Source: Flavobacteriia bacterium | GTDB taxonomy: Bacteria; Bacteroidota; Bacteroidia; Flavobacteriales_D; Crocinitomicaceae | Assembly (NCBI GenBank): GCA_026391005.1 | Contig: JAPLEV010000010.1 | Span: 55,244-119,243, forward strand | Reading direction: 5' to 3' | Length of the DNA stretch: 64,000 bases | Position numbers and translations under genes: made by a program | Notes under the pieces: model-generated | Seen by the model: the letters and a program-made list of their open reading frames with translations, nothing else | What the model was told of the DNA's origin: nothing | Databases searched by the model: none | Part shown: positions 35,383 to 44,891 of the stretch, piece by piece | How the letters are laid out: every line of letters starts with the position of its first letter | How positions within the stretch are numbered: position 1 is the stretch's first letter

Positions 35383-38058
35383 TTACTTCAATAGGTTAAC
35401 CGATCCAGTGATTAATTGCCATGCACTTGGAATGTTGCAAGGCTTGTATTTCAAAACGTAGGCATAAACGCCATCAGGGCTTATGTTTCCGCGGTATTTT
35501 CCATCCCACCCCATTTCTTTGTTATCCGTTCTAAAAACTAATTCTCCCCAACGATTGTATACACAAAAGTCCCAATCAATAATTTCAAAATCGGTAATGG
35601 GTTTGAAAACATCGTTTTTACCATCCTCATCAGGAATAAAGGTATTGGGTATATAAAGTGTAAATGGACTTACTTTAACAGTACAAATGGCGGAGTCTTT
35701 ACAACCAAAATTATTGGAAACAACTTGGACCGGGTTGTCGGTCCCTGACACAACGTATTCATGCGAAAAATTTGCCAAGGTAGACGAAAACCCATGATGG
35801 TCGAAGTAGTAAAGGTAAGTGGAAGCCCCAATTGACTCATCTGTAAAATAAACGGTGTTATCGCATACATCCACTTCGGAAGGATTAACACTGAATCCTG
35901 CAATCGGTGACGGGTGAACGGTAACTAAATCTTGTTGAAGCATGTACAGGGTGTCAATACATCCTTCGAGGGTAATTAAGGTTAGTCCAACGCTATAATT
36001 ACCAACTAGATAATACACATGCGCGGCATTGAAGGATGTAGCCGTGCCACCATCCCCAAAGTCCCATGTATAAAGTGTACTGCCATCTGAGGTGCTAGTG
36101 TTTATAAAAGTTGCAGTAGATGGTGCACATTGAAGCGTATTGAGAAAAACGAAATTAATTGTAGGTTCAAAATACACGTAGACTTGTTGAACGACTGAAT
36201 CTATGCAATTGTCAAAACTACCGTAAAGCGTAACGGGATGAAATCCAGCATTTAAATAGGAAACATCGTTTACATCGATACTGGTTGAGTTGGATGGGGA
36301 GGCACTTGCGCCAAAGTTCCACCAATAAGTGCTATTGGGCGGTCCGCTCACCGTTGCGTCAAAATCGTATAATCCGCCATTAATACAAAGTGAATCACTG
36401 TGTGTAAAACTCAATAACAGGGGCTCGTTTACTGTAATTTGTACATCACTTGTATCCGAGCAATTTAGGCCTGAGCTTGCGATTAATTGTACAGTATAAT
36501 TTCCGGGACTCGTGTAGGTATAGGTAGGAGAAAAGGCCGTACTAACATCTGTATTTATGCCCGGAACTCCAAAATCCCATTGATATAGAATACTATTACT
36601 TGAGGAGTTGCCAAATGGAATGGTGTAGCCAAGGCAGGAAAGATCTGGAGGAATAAGTATGTTGGAAACTGCTTGGCCAAAAATATAAACGGAATCAGTA
36701 AAACTGGTTTGACATTCCCCATTGTCTCCGCTGAGGGTTATGGTGTGAAAACCTGGCGTTGTATAATTGATCGTTGGACCAGCTAATCCATTCGAGCTTG
36801 CTTGGGATGCATTGGCATCAAAAGTCCAATTATAGGTGCCGATATTGGGAGAACTAGAGATCCCAACGAAATTAAATTGGTTTCCGACAATGCATAACGA
36901 ATCTTCTGCGGTCCATGAAATAGCGAAAGGGTTATTTACTATTATTGAAATGTAAGCCGTATCTGTACACGGCATTCCTGGATTAACAATTAATTGTGCT
37001 TGGTAAGTTCCCGGAGCAGGATAAGTAAAGTTAGGTTCAAAATTACTGCTAAGGTCAGCATTGGTACCGGGCACGCCAAAATCCCATGCGTAGCTGGTTC
37101 CTCCGTAAGAATTGTTATCAAACTGAACATTTAATCCTTGGCAATAGGAAATAAATGTGGGCAGCTGTTCTTGTGTAGGAAGAATCGCTTGCATCGTGAT
37201 GTTACAGTTGAAAACACGGAATAAAAAATCACGGACAGTTTCTCCGATGATAACGCCATTTCTAATTTCTTGGACGCGCACTCCTACCACAAATAAGCCG
37301 AGCATAGAAGGATTCACATTTAAAATCCCTGTCACTGGATTTATGGATACGGATGATCCGGGCCCTAATGGCGTTGCAGCACTAAAACCACCGGCCCAAT
37401 TTACTGGTGGATAAGGCGGTGGTGGCGTTTGGGCTGGGAGAGGATTTATGGAATTTGCTCCAGCATTTGGAGTCACCAGTGAATATACCAATTGATCGCC
37501 GTCTGGGTCTGTTGCAACATGATTAAACACCAAATTATCATTATTACAGAGTAATATAGGGGGGTAATTTACAAAGCGGGGACTACTGTTTTGATAGTAA
37601 TTAGAACCTGAACCAGGAACGGTCGTGCTTAGTGTAATACCCGTATCATCGGGATTGATTAGGTTGGTAACATTTGGTCCGCGGCAACAACGTTGGTAAG
37701 ATGCTGTATAACCATTTGGCGATGGTGGTAAGGTGACAACAGTTGTATAAACGGCTCTTTCAACACAAATGTTTGTTGGAGGCGTGGCACATGGGTTATT
37801 AAAAATTACAGGGAGTATGGTGCTACCTGGAAAGGGAACGCTAATGTTTTGATACAATGTGTTTCCCCCTAAATAAATAGCTAGTTGAAGTGGATTGTCG
37901 TATTCTGCTCCTGTGGAATTGCAATCGCGGTAAAGGGTAATAAAAAAACGATACTGATTATTTCCAAGGTAATTATAGTAGATATCACCACCTATAATAT
38001 GCGATGCTAATGATAGTTTAGAGAGCAATAAAAAACAACAAAGAATAAATGTCCTCAT
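35383..38058 (-). CDS. PKD-repeat surface protein with gliding-type (type B) C-terminal domain
   Basis: 891 residues. A signal peptide (to KLSLAS) is followed by HIIGGDIYYNYLGNNQYRFFITLYRDCN, a common N-terminal beta domain of Bacteroidota surface proteins, up to about residue 285. About four PKD repeats follow (~310-730; YAWDFGVPGTN, YQWDFGVPGIN, YWWNFGASASP, YTWDFGDGGTA). The type B domain (~800-891) reads LYIPNTFIPDEDGKNDVFKPI...CVYNRWGELVFRTDN...WDGKYRGNISPDGVYAYVLKY. There is no PorP/SprF neighbour, so its partner must be elsewhere. Converges on lptB with 2 bp between stops. Confidence 0.88.
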   Translation of the reverse strand: MRTFILCCFLLLSKLSLASHIIGGDIYYNYLGNNQYRFFITLYRDCNSTGAEYDNPLQLAIYLGGNTLYQNISVPFPGSTILPVIFNNPCATPPTNICVERAVYTTVVTLPPSPNGYTASYQRCCRGPNVTNLINPDDTGITLSTTVPGSGSNYYQNSSPRFVNYPPILLCNNDNLVFNHVATDPDGDQLVYSLVTPNAGANSINPLPAQTPPPPYPPVNWAGGFSAATPLGPGSSVSINPVTGILNVNPSMLGLFVVGVRVQEIRNGVIIGETVRDFLFRVFNCNITMQAILPTQEQLPTFISYCQGLNVQFDNNSYGGTSYAWDFGVPGTNADLSSNFEPNFTYPAPGTYQAQLIVNPGMPCTDTAYISIIVNNPFAISWTAEDSLCIVGNQFNFVGISSSPNIGTYNWTFDANASQASSNGLAGPTINYTTPGFHTITLSGDNGECQTSFTDSVYIFGQAVSNILIPPDLSCLGYTIPFGNSSSNSILYQWDFGVPGINTDVSTAFSPTYTYTSPGNYTVQLIASSGLNCSDTSDVQITVNEPLLLSFTHSDSLCINGGLYDFDATVSGPPNSTYWWNFGASASPSNSTSIDVNDVSYLNAGFHPVTLYGSFDNCIDSVVQQVYVYFEPTINFVFLNTLQCAPSTATFINTSTSDGSTLYTWDFGDGGTATSFNAAHVYYLVGNYSVGLTLITLEGCIDTLYMLQQDLVTVHPSPIAGFSVNPSEVDVCDNTVYFTDESIGASTYLYYFDHHGFSSTLANFSHEYVVSGTDNPVQVVSNNFGCKDSAICTVKVSPFTLYIPNTFIPDEDGKNDVFKPITDFEIIDWDFCVYNRWGELVFRTDNKEMGWDGKYRGNISPDGVYAYVLKYKPCNIPSAWQLITGSVNLLK

Positions 38059-38103
38059 AGGCTTATTAGACGTAAAGTTAAGCCAAATGTTTGCTTTAAA
38101 AAA

Positions 38104-38892
38104 TCATTTACTTTGTTCAAAATTGTAAATAGAAAAGTTATAACAAAAACCACCACAATTTTCTATGGCTGAGCCATCAATTTTTTTTCCGTTTCCGTCC
38201 TCTAGAAATGACAATTCCTTGTCATAAAAATGGTTTGCTGCTTTGTTATAATATTCCTTTCTAGTGGGGTGTTCCGGTGAACACAGGTTAAATATTTCCC
38301 CTGTTATTTTTTGATTAATTAGCATTGAAACCGCCCGAATCACGTCTGTTTGGTGGATTAAATTCACGGGTGTTTCTCCATCGCTAATTGGCATTTCTTT
38401 TTTAATTAGTTGATGTATAGGATGTCTTCCCGGACCAATTAAGCCACCCAATCTTAACACACAATGATTTTTCTGTTTTAAAACGAACGCTTCTGCATGA
38501 ACTAAAGGGTGCTCAGCTTTTAGTTGGCTCTTCTCATTTAATAGCCCAAGCGTATCCGCATATACACTGGTTGAGCTTAGAAAAATAACTTGGGTATTTG
38601 ATGGAAAAGAGACTATTAATGAAGAAATGCTGGCGGGATAATTACTAAATCCAGTGGGTGGTAAGCCGATGATTAACACGTCTGTTTCTAGTGATTTATT
38701 GTCCAATAAATTTATGTTTACGGAGCTTTCTGCGAACTCTAGGCCTATTGGAGACCAATTTCTACTTTTAAAAAACAACTGTTTTTCTACTTTTCTAGAG
38801 GAAATTACTATCTCAAAACCCTCCTTATGTAATGATTCTGCAAGCGGAATGCCGATCCATCCTCCTCCAATAATTGTTATTTTTTCTCTCAT
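38104..38892 (-). CDS. NAD(P)-binding SDR/epimerase-like protein (YeeZ type)
   Basis: The open frame reaches 39006, inside lpdA, but the ATG at 38892 places the nucleotide-binding motif at the N-terminus (MREKITIIGGGWIGIPLAESLHKEG), giving 262 residues. It has a Rossmann fold with GGGWIG and a later STSVYADTLGLLNEKS, where the serine and tyrosine match the SDR catalytic pair but the YxxxK lysine is not evident. VLRLGGLIGPGRHP and EIFNLCSPEHPTRKEYY are typical of atypical SDR/epimerase-like proteins. Substrate unknown. Divergent from lpdA. Confidence 0.8.
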   Translation of the reverse strand: MREKITIIGGGWIGIPLAESLHKEGFEIVISSRKVEKQLFFKSRNWSPIGLEFAESSVNINLLDNKSLETDVLIIGLPPTGFSNYPASISSLIVSFPSNTQVIFLSSTSVYADTLGLLNEKSQLKAEHPLVHAEAFVLKQKNHCVLRLGGLIGPGRHPIHQLIKKEMPISDGETPVNLIHQTDVIRAVSMLINQKITGEIFNLCSPEHPTRKEYYNKAANHFYDKELSFLEDGNGKKIDGSAIENCGGFCYNFSIYNFEQSK

Positions 38893-38907
38893 TATCTGAT
38901 TAAGTCT

Positions 38908-38915
38908 TAACTTTG
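38908..38915 (+). promoter_or_regulatory. Putative -7 element (TAACTTTG) for lpdA
   Basis: TAACTTTG ends 19 nt before the lpdA ATG, in the 42-bp gap shared with the divergent SDR gene. Confidence 0.5.
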
Positions 38916-38934
38916 TGATTATAAAGATACGAAG

Positions 38935-40338
38935 ATGGGTACTTATGACGTAATTATTATTGGCTCGGGACCTGGCGGTTATGTTTCTGCCATTCGATGT
39001 GCTCAATTAGGAATGAAGACAGCAATTGTTGAAAAATACAATACGCTTGGTGGTACCTGCTTAAATGTAGGATGTATCCCATCAAAAGCGCTACTTGACT
39101 CTTCTGAACATTTTTTCAATGCGAAGCATACTTTTAAAGAACACGGCATTGATCTGCAGGAATTAACGGCAAACATGGAACAAATGATCCAACGCAAAAA
39201 TGATGTTGTAAGTCAAACATGTTCAGGTGTTAAGTTTTTAATGGATAAAAATAAAATCGATGTGCATTATGGCTTAGGTTCTTTTGTTGATAAACAAACG
39301 GTCTTAGTTAGTGCTGCAGACGGTTCGAAAACTACGCTTACGGCCAAAAACATTGTAATTGCAACTGGATCAAAACCCAATTTCTTCCCAGGAATGGAGC
39401 CGGATAAAAAGCGAATCATTACTTCTACGGAAGCGCTAAACATGAAAGAAATTCCCAAAAAAATGTTGGTGATTGGCGCTGGCGTTATTGGCTTAGAATT
39501 GGGTTCTGTATTTAGTCGATTGGGCAGTGAAATTGAGGTGATTGAATTCGCCGCGACTTTATTACCCACGATGGATGGAACAATCGGTAAAGAATTCTCA
39601 AAAATTTTAAAGAAAGAAGGATTTAAGTTCCAAATGGAACACCGCGTTCAGAATGTTGTGAACAAGGGAAAATCAGTGGTAGTTACCGCCTTAAATAAAA
39701 AAGAGGAAACGGTTACTTTTGAAGCGGATTATTGCTTGGTTGCGGTTGGAAGAAAAGCTTACACAGAAGGATTGAATCTTGCTAATGCGGGACTTACCGC
39801 TAATAATCGCGGACAAGTAGAGGTGAATGAAAATCTACAGACTGCTGTACCTACTATTTTTGCTATTGGCGATGTCGTGAGAGGTGCAATGCTTGCTCAT
39901 AAAGCGGAAGAAGAAGGCGTGTTTGTCGCTGAATTTTTGGCGGGACAAAAACCACACATTAATTATAATTTAATTCCAGGAGTTGTGTACACTTGGCCTG
40001 AAGTGGCTGCCGTTGGAAAAACGGAGGAAGAAATTAAGGCGATGGGTATCGAATATAAAGTAGGTAGTTTTCCCATCAAAGCACTCGGAAGAGCGCGTGC
40101 GAGCATGGATACCGCCGGACTGATAAAAATTATTGCCGATAAAAAAACCGATGAGGTCTTGGGTGTCCATATGATTGCCCCACGCGCAGCAGACTTAATT
40201 ATGGAAGCGGTGGTGGCAATGGAATACCGTGCATCTGCGGAGGATATCGTTCGGATTTGTCATCCACATCCAACGTATTCTGAAGCGATGAAGGAAGCGG
40301 CCATGGCGGCAACCGATAATCGCGCAATGCATATCTAA
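38935..40338 (+). CDS. lpdA: Dihydrolipoyl dehydrogenase (E3)
   Basis: 467 residues, typical E3 length. The FAD-binding IIGSGPGGYVSAIRCAQLG, the redox-active disulfide in GGTCLNVGCIPSKALLD, the NAD-binding VIGAGVIGLELGSVFSRLG, the second FAD site AIGDVV and the C-terminal active-site HPHPTYSEAMKEAA are all present. It reoxidises dihydrolipoamide in the pyruvate, 2-oxoglutarate and branched-chain dehydrogenase complexes. The gene stands alone, so the partner complex cannot be told from context. Its stop abuts that of the convergent aroE. Confidence 0.97.
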   Translation: MGTYDVIIIGSGPGGYVSAIRCAQLGMKTAIVEKYNTLGGTCLNVGCIPSKALLDSSEHFFNAKHTFKEHGIDLQELTANMEQMIQRKNDVVSQTCSGVKFLMDKNKIDVHYGLGSFVDKQTVLVSAADGSKTTLTAKNIVIATGSKPNFFPGMEPDKKRIITSTEALNMKEIPKKMLVIGAGVIGLELGSVFSRLGSEIEVIEFAATLLPTMDGTIGKEFSKILKKEGFKFQMEHRVQNVVNKGKSVVVTALNKKEETVTFEADYCLVAVGRKAYTEGLNLANAGLTANNRGQVEVNENLQTAVPTIFAIGDVVRGAMLAHKAEEEGVFVAEFLAGQKPHINYNLIPGVVYTWPEVAAVGKTEEEIKAMGIEYKVGSFPIKALGRARASMDTAGLIKIIADKKTDEVLGVHMIAPRAADLIMEAVVAMEYRASAEDIVRICHPHPTYSEAMKEAAMAATDNRAMHI

Positions 40339-41067
40339 TTAGTTATTCCATAAGGACCAACTTTTCATTGCTTGCGCTTTCAACATGCCTTCTCCATTCA
40401 TAATGGTGGCACCTTGACCTTCTGCTTTTTGAAGAAACATTGATTTTTTAGGGTTGTAAATTAAATCGATGACCAAATGGTCTTTGCCAATGCCTTCATA
40501 GGGGAGGGGTAAGTAATCAGCACTATTCGGAAAAGTCCCCACAGGAGTACAATTAACCATTAATTTACAGGCATTCAGCATTTGCAAATTAACTTCTGAA
40601 TAATTAAAGTGTTTATTCTTCCCAAGGGGATCACGACTGATAAAAATCACATCAACACCAATTTCTTTTAAAACACTTTCGACTGCTTTTGCGGCACCTC
40701 CCGTCCCAAAAATAAGGGCCCGTTCATGTTGATTGTTTAGAAATGGTTTGATGGCCTGCTTAAATCCAAAAGCATCGGTATTGTATCCAATTTTTTTATC
40801 TCCATCGAAGACAATGGTGTTCACGGCGCCAATTTTTTCTGCAATGGGGTCGAGCTCATCTAAAAATGGAATGACACTTTCTTTGTATGGAATAGTCACA
40901 TTAAGCCCAGCTGGTTTGAGGTCAAATACCGATTGAATGTCTTCGATAGCTGCTAGTTCAAAGTTTTGGTATTTTGCAACAATGTTTTCAGTTACAAAGT
41001 AATCTGAAAAAAAGTCGGCAGAAAAAGAATGCTGCAGTGTTTTTCCAACTAAACCGTATACTTTCAT
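40339..41067 (-). CDS. aroE: Shikimate dehydrogenase
   Basis: 242 residues, slightly shorter than the ~270 of E. coli AroE, as usual in Bacteroidota. The substrate-binding GKTLQHSFSADFF, the catalytic lysine in NVTIPYKESV, GAVNTIVFDGDKKIGYNTDAFGF (Asn/Asp pair), the nucleotide loop FGTGGAAKAV and the C-terminal GEGMLKAQA are all present. It reduces 3-dehydroshikimate in aromatic amino acid synthesis. An M15 peptidase gene lies 18 bp upstream on the same strand. Confidence 0.95.
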   Translation of the reverse strand: MKVYGLVGKTLQHSFSADFFSDYFVTENIVAKYQNFELAAIEDIQSVFDLKPAGLNVTIPYKESVIPFLDELDPIAEKIGAVNTIVFDGDKKIGYNTDAFGFKQAIKPFLNNQHERALIFGTGGAAKAVESVLKEIGVDVIFISRDPLGKNKHFNYSEVNLQMLNACKLMVNCTPVGTFPNSADYLPLPYEGIGKDHLVIDLIYNPKKSMFLQKAEGQGATIMNGEGMLKAQAMKSWSLWNN

Positions 41068-41085
41068 TCTCTATTATCTTTTTAC

Positions 41086-41817
41086 TTATAACAATTCTGG
41101 GCGATATTCGAAATGCATGGTATCAAAATGGGACCATTTGCCTCCCCAAATAAAGCCATGTTTCTCAAAAATATCAACGATTCCTTGCGGAATTTTGTTT
41201 TGGTATTTTGGCTTCGCATTCTCATCGGTACAGCCACAAGCCCATTGCCAGTAATTGGAATAACTCGTATTCAAATCAATGGTAATGCCAAAGGAATGAT
41301 TGCTTAATCTTTTGGTTCCGTTGATGTATCGCCAATTGAAAGTCCCACCAATATTCGTTAAATATTTTTTCCATTCTGGATGTTTATCCAGTTCTTCAGA
41401 AATGGCTTTAAGTTCTAAATGCGCATTATTCACTTTGCTAAATTGCAAGGTTTGATTCACCAATTTGGGGCACCAAACCACATTTACTAAATTCTTAACA
41501 ACGGCCTCTCTCGTTGCACCATACATTTTTTTAAAAAACTCCTCATTTCTAATTCTTCCCGCATCGTTAAGTTGTTTTTCAGTAATGGTGCCTTTTGTAT
41601 AGGTATAAAAAAATTGGTCTTGAATATCAGGGTTTTCTAAAAGCTCTACTATACTTTTTTCTTTTTTATCATCGAAGGGCAAATTACTACCATCATGAAA
41701 GGAAACAATATTATCGCTCACGTGATGAATAGAAAAGGGGTATGCTTTCATTAATTTTTCTTCTAATTCGTCTTTCGACAAGAATAAAGGAAGCAATAAT
41801 AAGATTAAATACCTCAT
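41086..41817 (-). CDS. M15-family metallopeptidase (D-Ala-D-Ala carboxypeptidase type)
   Basis: 243 residues with an N-terminal hydrophobic signal (MRYLILLLLPLFL). The zinc-binding pattern of M15 enzymes is present: SNHSFGITIDLN (first His and Asp) and WSHFDTMHFEYRPE (Glu/His region with the last ligand). The FNWRYINGTKRLSNHSFG substrate-binding run is typical of the VanY-like branch. Probably trims or cleaves peptidoglycan stem peptides in the periplasm. Likely co-transcribed with aroE. Confidence 0.85.
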   Translation of the reverse strand: MRYLILLLLPLFLSKDELEEKLMKAYPFSIHHVSDNIVSFHDGSNLPFDDKKEKSIVELLENPDIQDQFFYTYTKGTITEKQLNDAGRIRNEEFFKKMYGATREAVVKNLVNVVWCPKLVNQTLQFSKVNNAHLELKAISEELDKHPEWKKYLTNIGGTFNWRYINGTKRLSNHSFGITIDLNTSYSNYWQWACGCTDENAKPKYQNKIPQGIVDIFEKHGFIWGGKWSHFDTMHFEYRPELL

Positions 41818-41918
41818 CTAATTTTTAACATTTTTTGTTTTTAATATAAAATTGAATAGGTTATTAGTCAATAAAGATACAAATTTAGCTGTCTTACCAA
41901 TTTTAGCCTACAATATTT

Positions 41919-41926
41919 TAACTTTG
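41919..41926 (+). promoter_or_regulatory. Putative -7 element (TAACTTTG) 4 nt before the rsgA start
   Basis: TAACTTTG, then TCAA, then the GTG at 41931. Predicts a leaderless or nearly leaderless rsgA transcript. Confidence 0.55.
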
Positions 41927-41930
41927 TCAA

Positions 41931-42869
41931 GTGGAAGAAGCACTCGTATTAAAATCTACTGGATTATGGTATACCCTGGAATTGGCAAATGGGGAGGTTG
42001 CGCAGGCGCGAATTCGAGGAAAGCTCCGATTAGATGGACTCTCGACCACCAACCCAATTGCTGCAGGAGATAAGGTCTATATCCGTGATGAAAAAGATAG
42101 CGAAGGAAATTATCTAATAGATAATGTGGTGGAACGGCATAATTACATTGTCCGAAAATCCACTAACTTGAGCAAGCAGATGCAAATAATGGCGGCAAAT
42201 ATTGACCATGCCTATTTAGTGGTAACCTTAAAATCTCCAGTCACACAACTTGCTTTCATCGATCGTTTTTTGGTGGCAGCCGAGTCTTTTAGAATCCCAA
42301 CCACCTTATTGTTTAATAAAATTGATTTGTATAGCGAAAAAGAATCAGGTCTTTTCGAAGTTTTAAAATCGATTTACACCGAGATTGGTTATGCGGTTGA
42401 ACCGATATCAACCTTTAATGCCGATTCCATTTCCTTTTTAAAAGAGGAAATCAAGGGTAAAAATGTTATGATATCAGGTAATAGTGGCGTTGGAAAATCA
42501 TCTTTGGTAGCCGCATTAGATCCAAATCTAAATTTGCGGATAGGAGAAATATCACAATCTCACGAACAGGGTAAGCACACGACTACATTTGCTGAAATGC
42601 ATAAATTAGCAAGTGGCGGCTATATTATTGATACTCCAGGTATCCGTGCTTTTGGATTAATTAATCTAGAAAAAGACCATATCGCTCATTACTTTAGAGA
42701 AATGCGGAGCAGGCTAGGGGAGTGTAAGTTTCATAATTGTTTACACTTAAACGAACCCCATTGTGCCGTAAAACTAGCCCTTGAAGAGGAAAAAATCGCA
42801 CCCTCCCGCTACCATAGTTATGTGCAGCTCATGGAAGATGACGCTAGCTCTCCCTATCGATATGTTTGA
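41931..42869 (+). CDS. rsgA: Ribosome small-subunit-dependent GTPase A (RsgA/YjeQ)
   Basis: 312 residues from a GTG. An N-terminal OB fold (~1-75) precedes a circularly permuted GTPase with motifs in the order G4 (LLFNKIDL, ~125), G1 (SGNSGVGKSSL, ~185), G2 and G3 (DTPGIRAFGL, ~240). A C-terminal zinc knuckle follows (CKFHNCLHLNEPHCAVK). It assists late maturation of the 30S subunit. GTG start supported by the length and the -7 box placed 4 nt upstream. Confidence 0.96.
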   Translation: MEEALVLKSTGLWYTLELANGEVAQARIRGKLRLDGLSTTNPIAAGDKVYIRDEKDSEGNYLIDNVVERHNYIVRKSTNLSKQMQIMAANIDHAYLVVTLKSPVTQLAFIDRFLVAAESFRIPTTLLFNKIDLYSEKESGLFEVLKSIYTEIGYAVEPISTFNADSISFLKEEIKGKNVMISGNSGVGKSSLVAALDPNLNLRIGEISQSHEQGKHTTTFAEMHKLASGGYIIDTPGIRAFGLINLEKDHIAHYFREMRSRLGECKFHNCLHLNEPHCAVKLALEEEKIAPSRYHSYVQLMEDDASSPYRYV

Positions 42870-42963
42870 CGTTTGATTTTATTTTTTCAAGTTAAGAGAG
42901 TTAATCTTTTTATTTGTAAATTCAATTTAGAATTCCCTTAGAATCAATCTAACTAATAAGCTA

Positions 42964-43218
42964 ATGAAATATAAATTCACTTTTCTTTTACTTATCTTCT
43001 TCTCGACGATTTCAAGTGCGCAACTGCGCTTCTCCAAGAAAGAAAAACTAATGATAAAATGTGTTACGCGTTATGAGAAAGAAAGATTGAAATGGAAATA
43101 TAGGCGTGAAGATGGATTGATTGTCTTGGTTTTTTCTAATACGAAATATGTGATTTCATCAGGATATGTGGATGATTTATATTTTAGGAAAGGTAAAGAA
43201 TGGATAAAATTTGAATAA
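42964..43218 (+). CDS. Small secreted hypothetical protein
   Basis: 84 residues with a clear signal peptide (MKYKFTFLLLIFFSTISSAQ). The mature part is basic (RFSKKEKLMIKCVTRYEKERLKWKYRRE) with a possible beta hairpin (GLIVLVFSNTKYVISSGYVDDLYF). No family was recognised. Intergenic sequence of about 90 bp precedes it, so it may have its own promoter. Confidence 0.6.
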   Translation: MKYKFTFLLLIFFSTISSAQLRFSKKEKLMIKCVTRYEKERLKWKYRREDGLIVLVFSNTKYVISSGYVDDLYFRKGKEWIKFE

Positions 43219-43294
43219 CAAACTAAATGAAAGCAAATAATCGTTAGACAATAATCGCTCTCGCTATGTTTCTCATTCTGCCTCTCACCCTGCC

Positions 43295-43350
43295 TTTGTG
43301 ATCCCAGGATTACAGCACCTAAAAAAAGCTAATTCCAAGCACTGGTTTCA
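43295..43350. repeat. Degenerate copy of the tRNA-Arg-associated repeat
   Basis: TTTGTGATCC followed by CAGGATTACAGCACCTAAAA and then a CTAATTCCAAGCA-like run resembles the middle of the ~177-bp unit at 45001-45354 (TTTGTGATCC...AGGATTACAGAACC...TCCAAGCA) but lacks its inserted palindrome. It lies in the 167-bp gap before hipA. Confidence 0.6.
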
Positions 43351-43385
43351 TACCACTTTTCTCTTCTCGTAGCTTCTATTACTCT

Positions 43386-44606
43386 TTACTTTTTCAAGTT
43401 ATTTAACAATGTTTTTTCAACGAGTTCACTCTCTTTTTTATTGATTTCCGTTTCAGAGGAGAAGGTCTTCCATTTAGATAGTGTTTCTTTTACTTGATCA
43501 ATGATTTCATTGCCTTTATTGATACCAAAGTAAGCGGCTAATTTCAACAAGTCTTTTTTGCCAATTTCTTGATACGTATTTGCAACTGAAAGACTATGAT
43601 ATCCTCCCGGGGAGGGCGAAAAGGTTAAGTCGAATGCAGGGGCTAAACGCCATTTTCCGTTTTCATTCATCAAAAAAGCAAGGTTTTTACTATGATCATC
43701 CATATTGGAAGCATATACATTGAACACAGCCAAACGAAATACTTTTTCGCAGGCACTTAAATTATTTTCCAATCGGTTTGCAGCATCCATTACATGGCCA
43801 TAATCCATGGTGCTATATCGGAAATCATCATGCAATAAGCCGCATGCAGAATGCAGATGCGAACGTTTATTGGCAAAGCGATCAAAACGCTTGGTTCCAA
43901 AAAAAACCTTTCCTTTTTCAGTGTAAAATAAGTTGGAATCACTCATTTCGATTCCACAAGCTAAGGCCATCTTGTAATAGGCAAACTCAATTCGTGCGAT
44001 ATCTTTTAAATCGTTTAGTGCGGGAAACTTTATAATCCAAGGTTCAAATTCTTCTTGAGAAACAGTGGAGAATTGATTCAATTTTTGATTGTAATTCACC
44101 AATATTTTCGGCCGCGCGCCAACTGAATTTCCACCAAGATGGTACAATTGATCCAAAAATGAGGCGTTACCAGTTTTTAATAATTCTTCTGATTCTTGGG
44201 CAATCAGGTCTAAATTAATGCGTTCATTTTCAGATTTCCCTTCATCGGTAACAGGTTCGTAAATCAATGCGCCTTGCGCACTTTTTCCTAGCATAGAAAG
44301 CCGGTCCAAAACACTAATTTCTTTTGGATTTTTGCCACTTTTAATTAATTTTCGATCCAAGAGTAATCTTCCCCAACCATCAGGAATTGAATCGTTGAAT
44401 ACGCCAAATAGTCCGTCAAAAGGCGCTCTCGGCGAAAGTAGTATTTCAGTTGTTTTCTTTAGTTTAAAGGGAGAAATATCCAAATCGCTTTCCAAAAAGG
44501 AAGGTTCAAATCTAAAATATAGTTGCTGATTTTGCTCAATGAGTATCCCCACCTCAATGATTGATGCTCCAAAATCCAATGATACATTAATTCTTTCTTG
44601 GCTCAT
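43386..44606 (-). CDS. hipA: HipA-family serine/threonine kinase toxin
   Basis: 406 residues. The N-terminal HipA_N domain (RINVSLDFGASIIEVGILI...RAPFDGLFGVFNDSIPDGWGRLLLDRKL) and the kinase core HipA_C are complete. These include the flexible P-loop LGGNSVGARPKILVNY, the ATP-site FEPWIIKFPA, FFGTKRFDR, the catalytic NMDDHSKNLAFLM and the metal-binding APAFDLTFSP. HipA kinases inactivate aminoacyl-tRNA synthetases (GltX in E. coli) and cause growth arrest; the target here is unknown. It lies 6 bp after hipB in the usual antitoxin-first order. Confidence 0.92.
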   Translation of the reverse strand: MSQERINVSLDFGASIIEVGILIEQNQQLYFRFEPSFLESDLDISPFKLKKTTEILLSPRAPFDGLFGVFNDSIPDGWGRLLLDRKLIKSGKNPKEISVLDRLSMLGKSAQGALIYEPVTDEGKSENERINLDLIAQESEELLKTGNASFLDQLYHLGGNSVGARPKILVNYNQKLNQFSTVSQEEFEPWIIKFPALNDLKDIARIEFAYYKMALACGIEMSDSNLFYTEKGKVFFGTKRFDRFANKRSHLHSACGLLHDDFRYSTMDYGHVMDAANRLENNLSACEKVFRLAVFNVYASNMDDHSKNLAFLMNENGKWRLAPAFDLTFSPSPGGYHSLSVANTYQEIGKKDLLKLAAYFGINKGNEIIDQVKETLSKWKTFSSETEINKKESELVEKTLLNNLKK

Positions 44607-44612
44607 TCCGAT

Positions 44613-44885
44613 TTACTTAAATAATTTCTCAATGTCCTTGTTTTTATTTGATTGAAAAACGGTTTCAAAATCACCTAGTTTCCCAAGGATAAAAGCGATT
44701 TTTAATAATGAATCCAATGAAACATGACCACTCGTTTCAAATCGTTTGTAACTCCCAAGCGAAACATTAGCACGTTGAGCAAGTTCACTCTGGGACATTT
44801 TAAGTTCTTTTCGAAGGGTTCTTGTTCGTTGAGCAAGTTCCTTGAGTATGTCTGTTGGATTTTTATCAATGGAAAAAGGATTCAT
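44613..44885 (-). CDS. hipB: HipB-like XRE antitoxin
   Basis: The frame opens at 44906, but the -7 box at 44904-44911 overlaps that start. The ATG at 44885 (MNPFSIDKNPTDILKEL, 90 residues) is more likely. The HTH domain covers RTRTLRKELKMSQSELAQRANVSLGSYKRFETSGHVSLDSLLKIAFILGKL. The antitoxin neutralises HipA and represses the operon by binding the inverted repeats just upstream. Confidence 0.88.
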   Translation of the reverse strand: MNPFSIDKNPTDILKELAQRTRTLRKELKMSQSELAQRANVSLGSYKRFETSGHVSLDSLLKIAFILGKLGDFETVFQSNKNKDIEKLFK

Positions 44886-44891
44886 AATAGA

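Noticed and set aside
38893..39006. N-terminal extension of the SDR gene
   Set aside because: It overlaps lpdA and would bury the N-terminal Rossmann motif; the ATG at 38892 is preferred.
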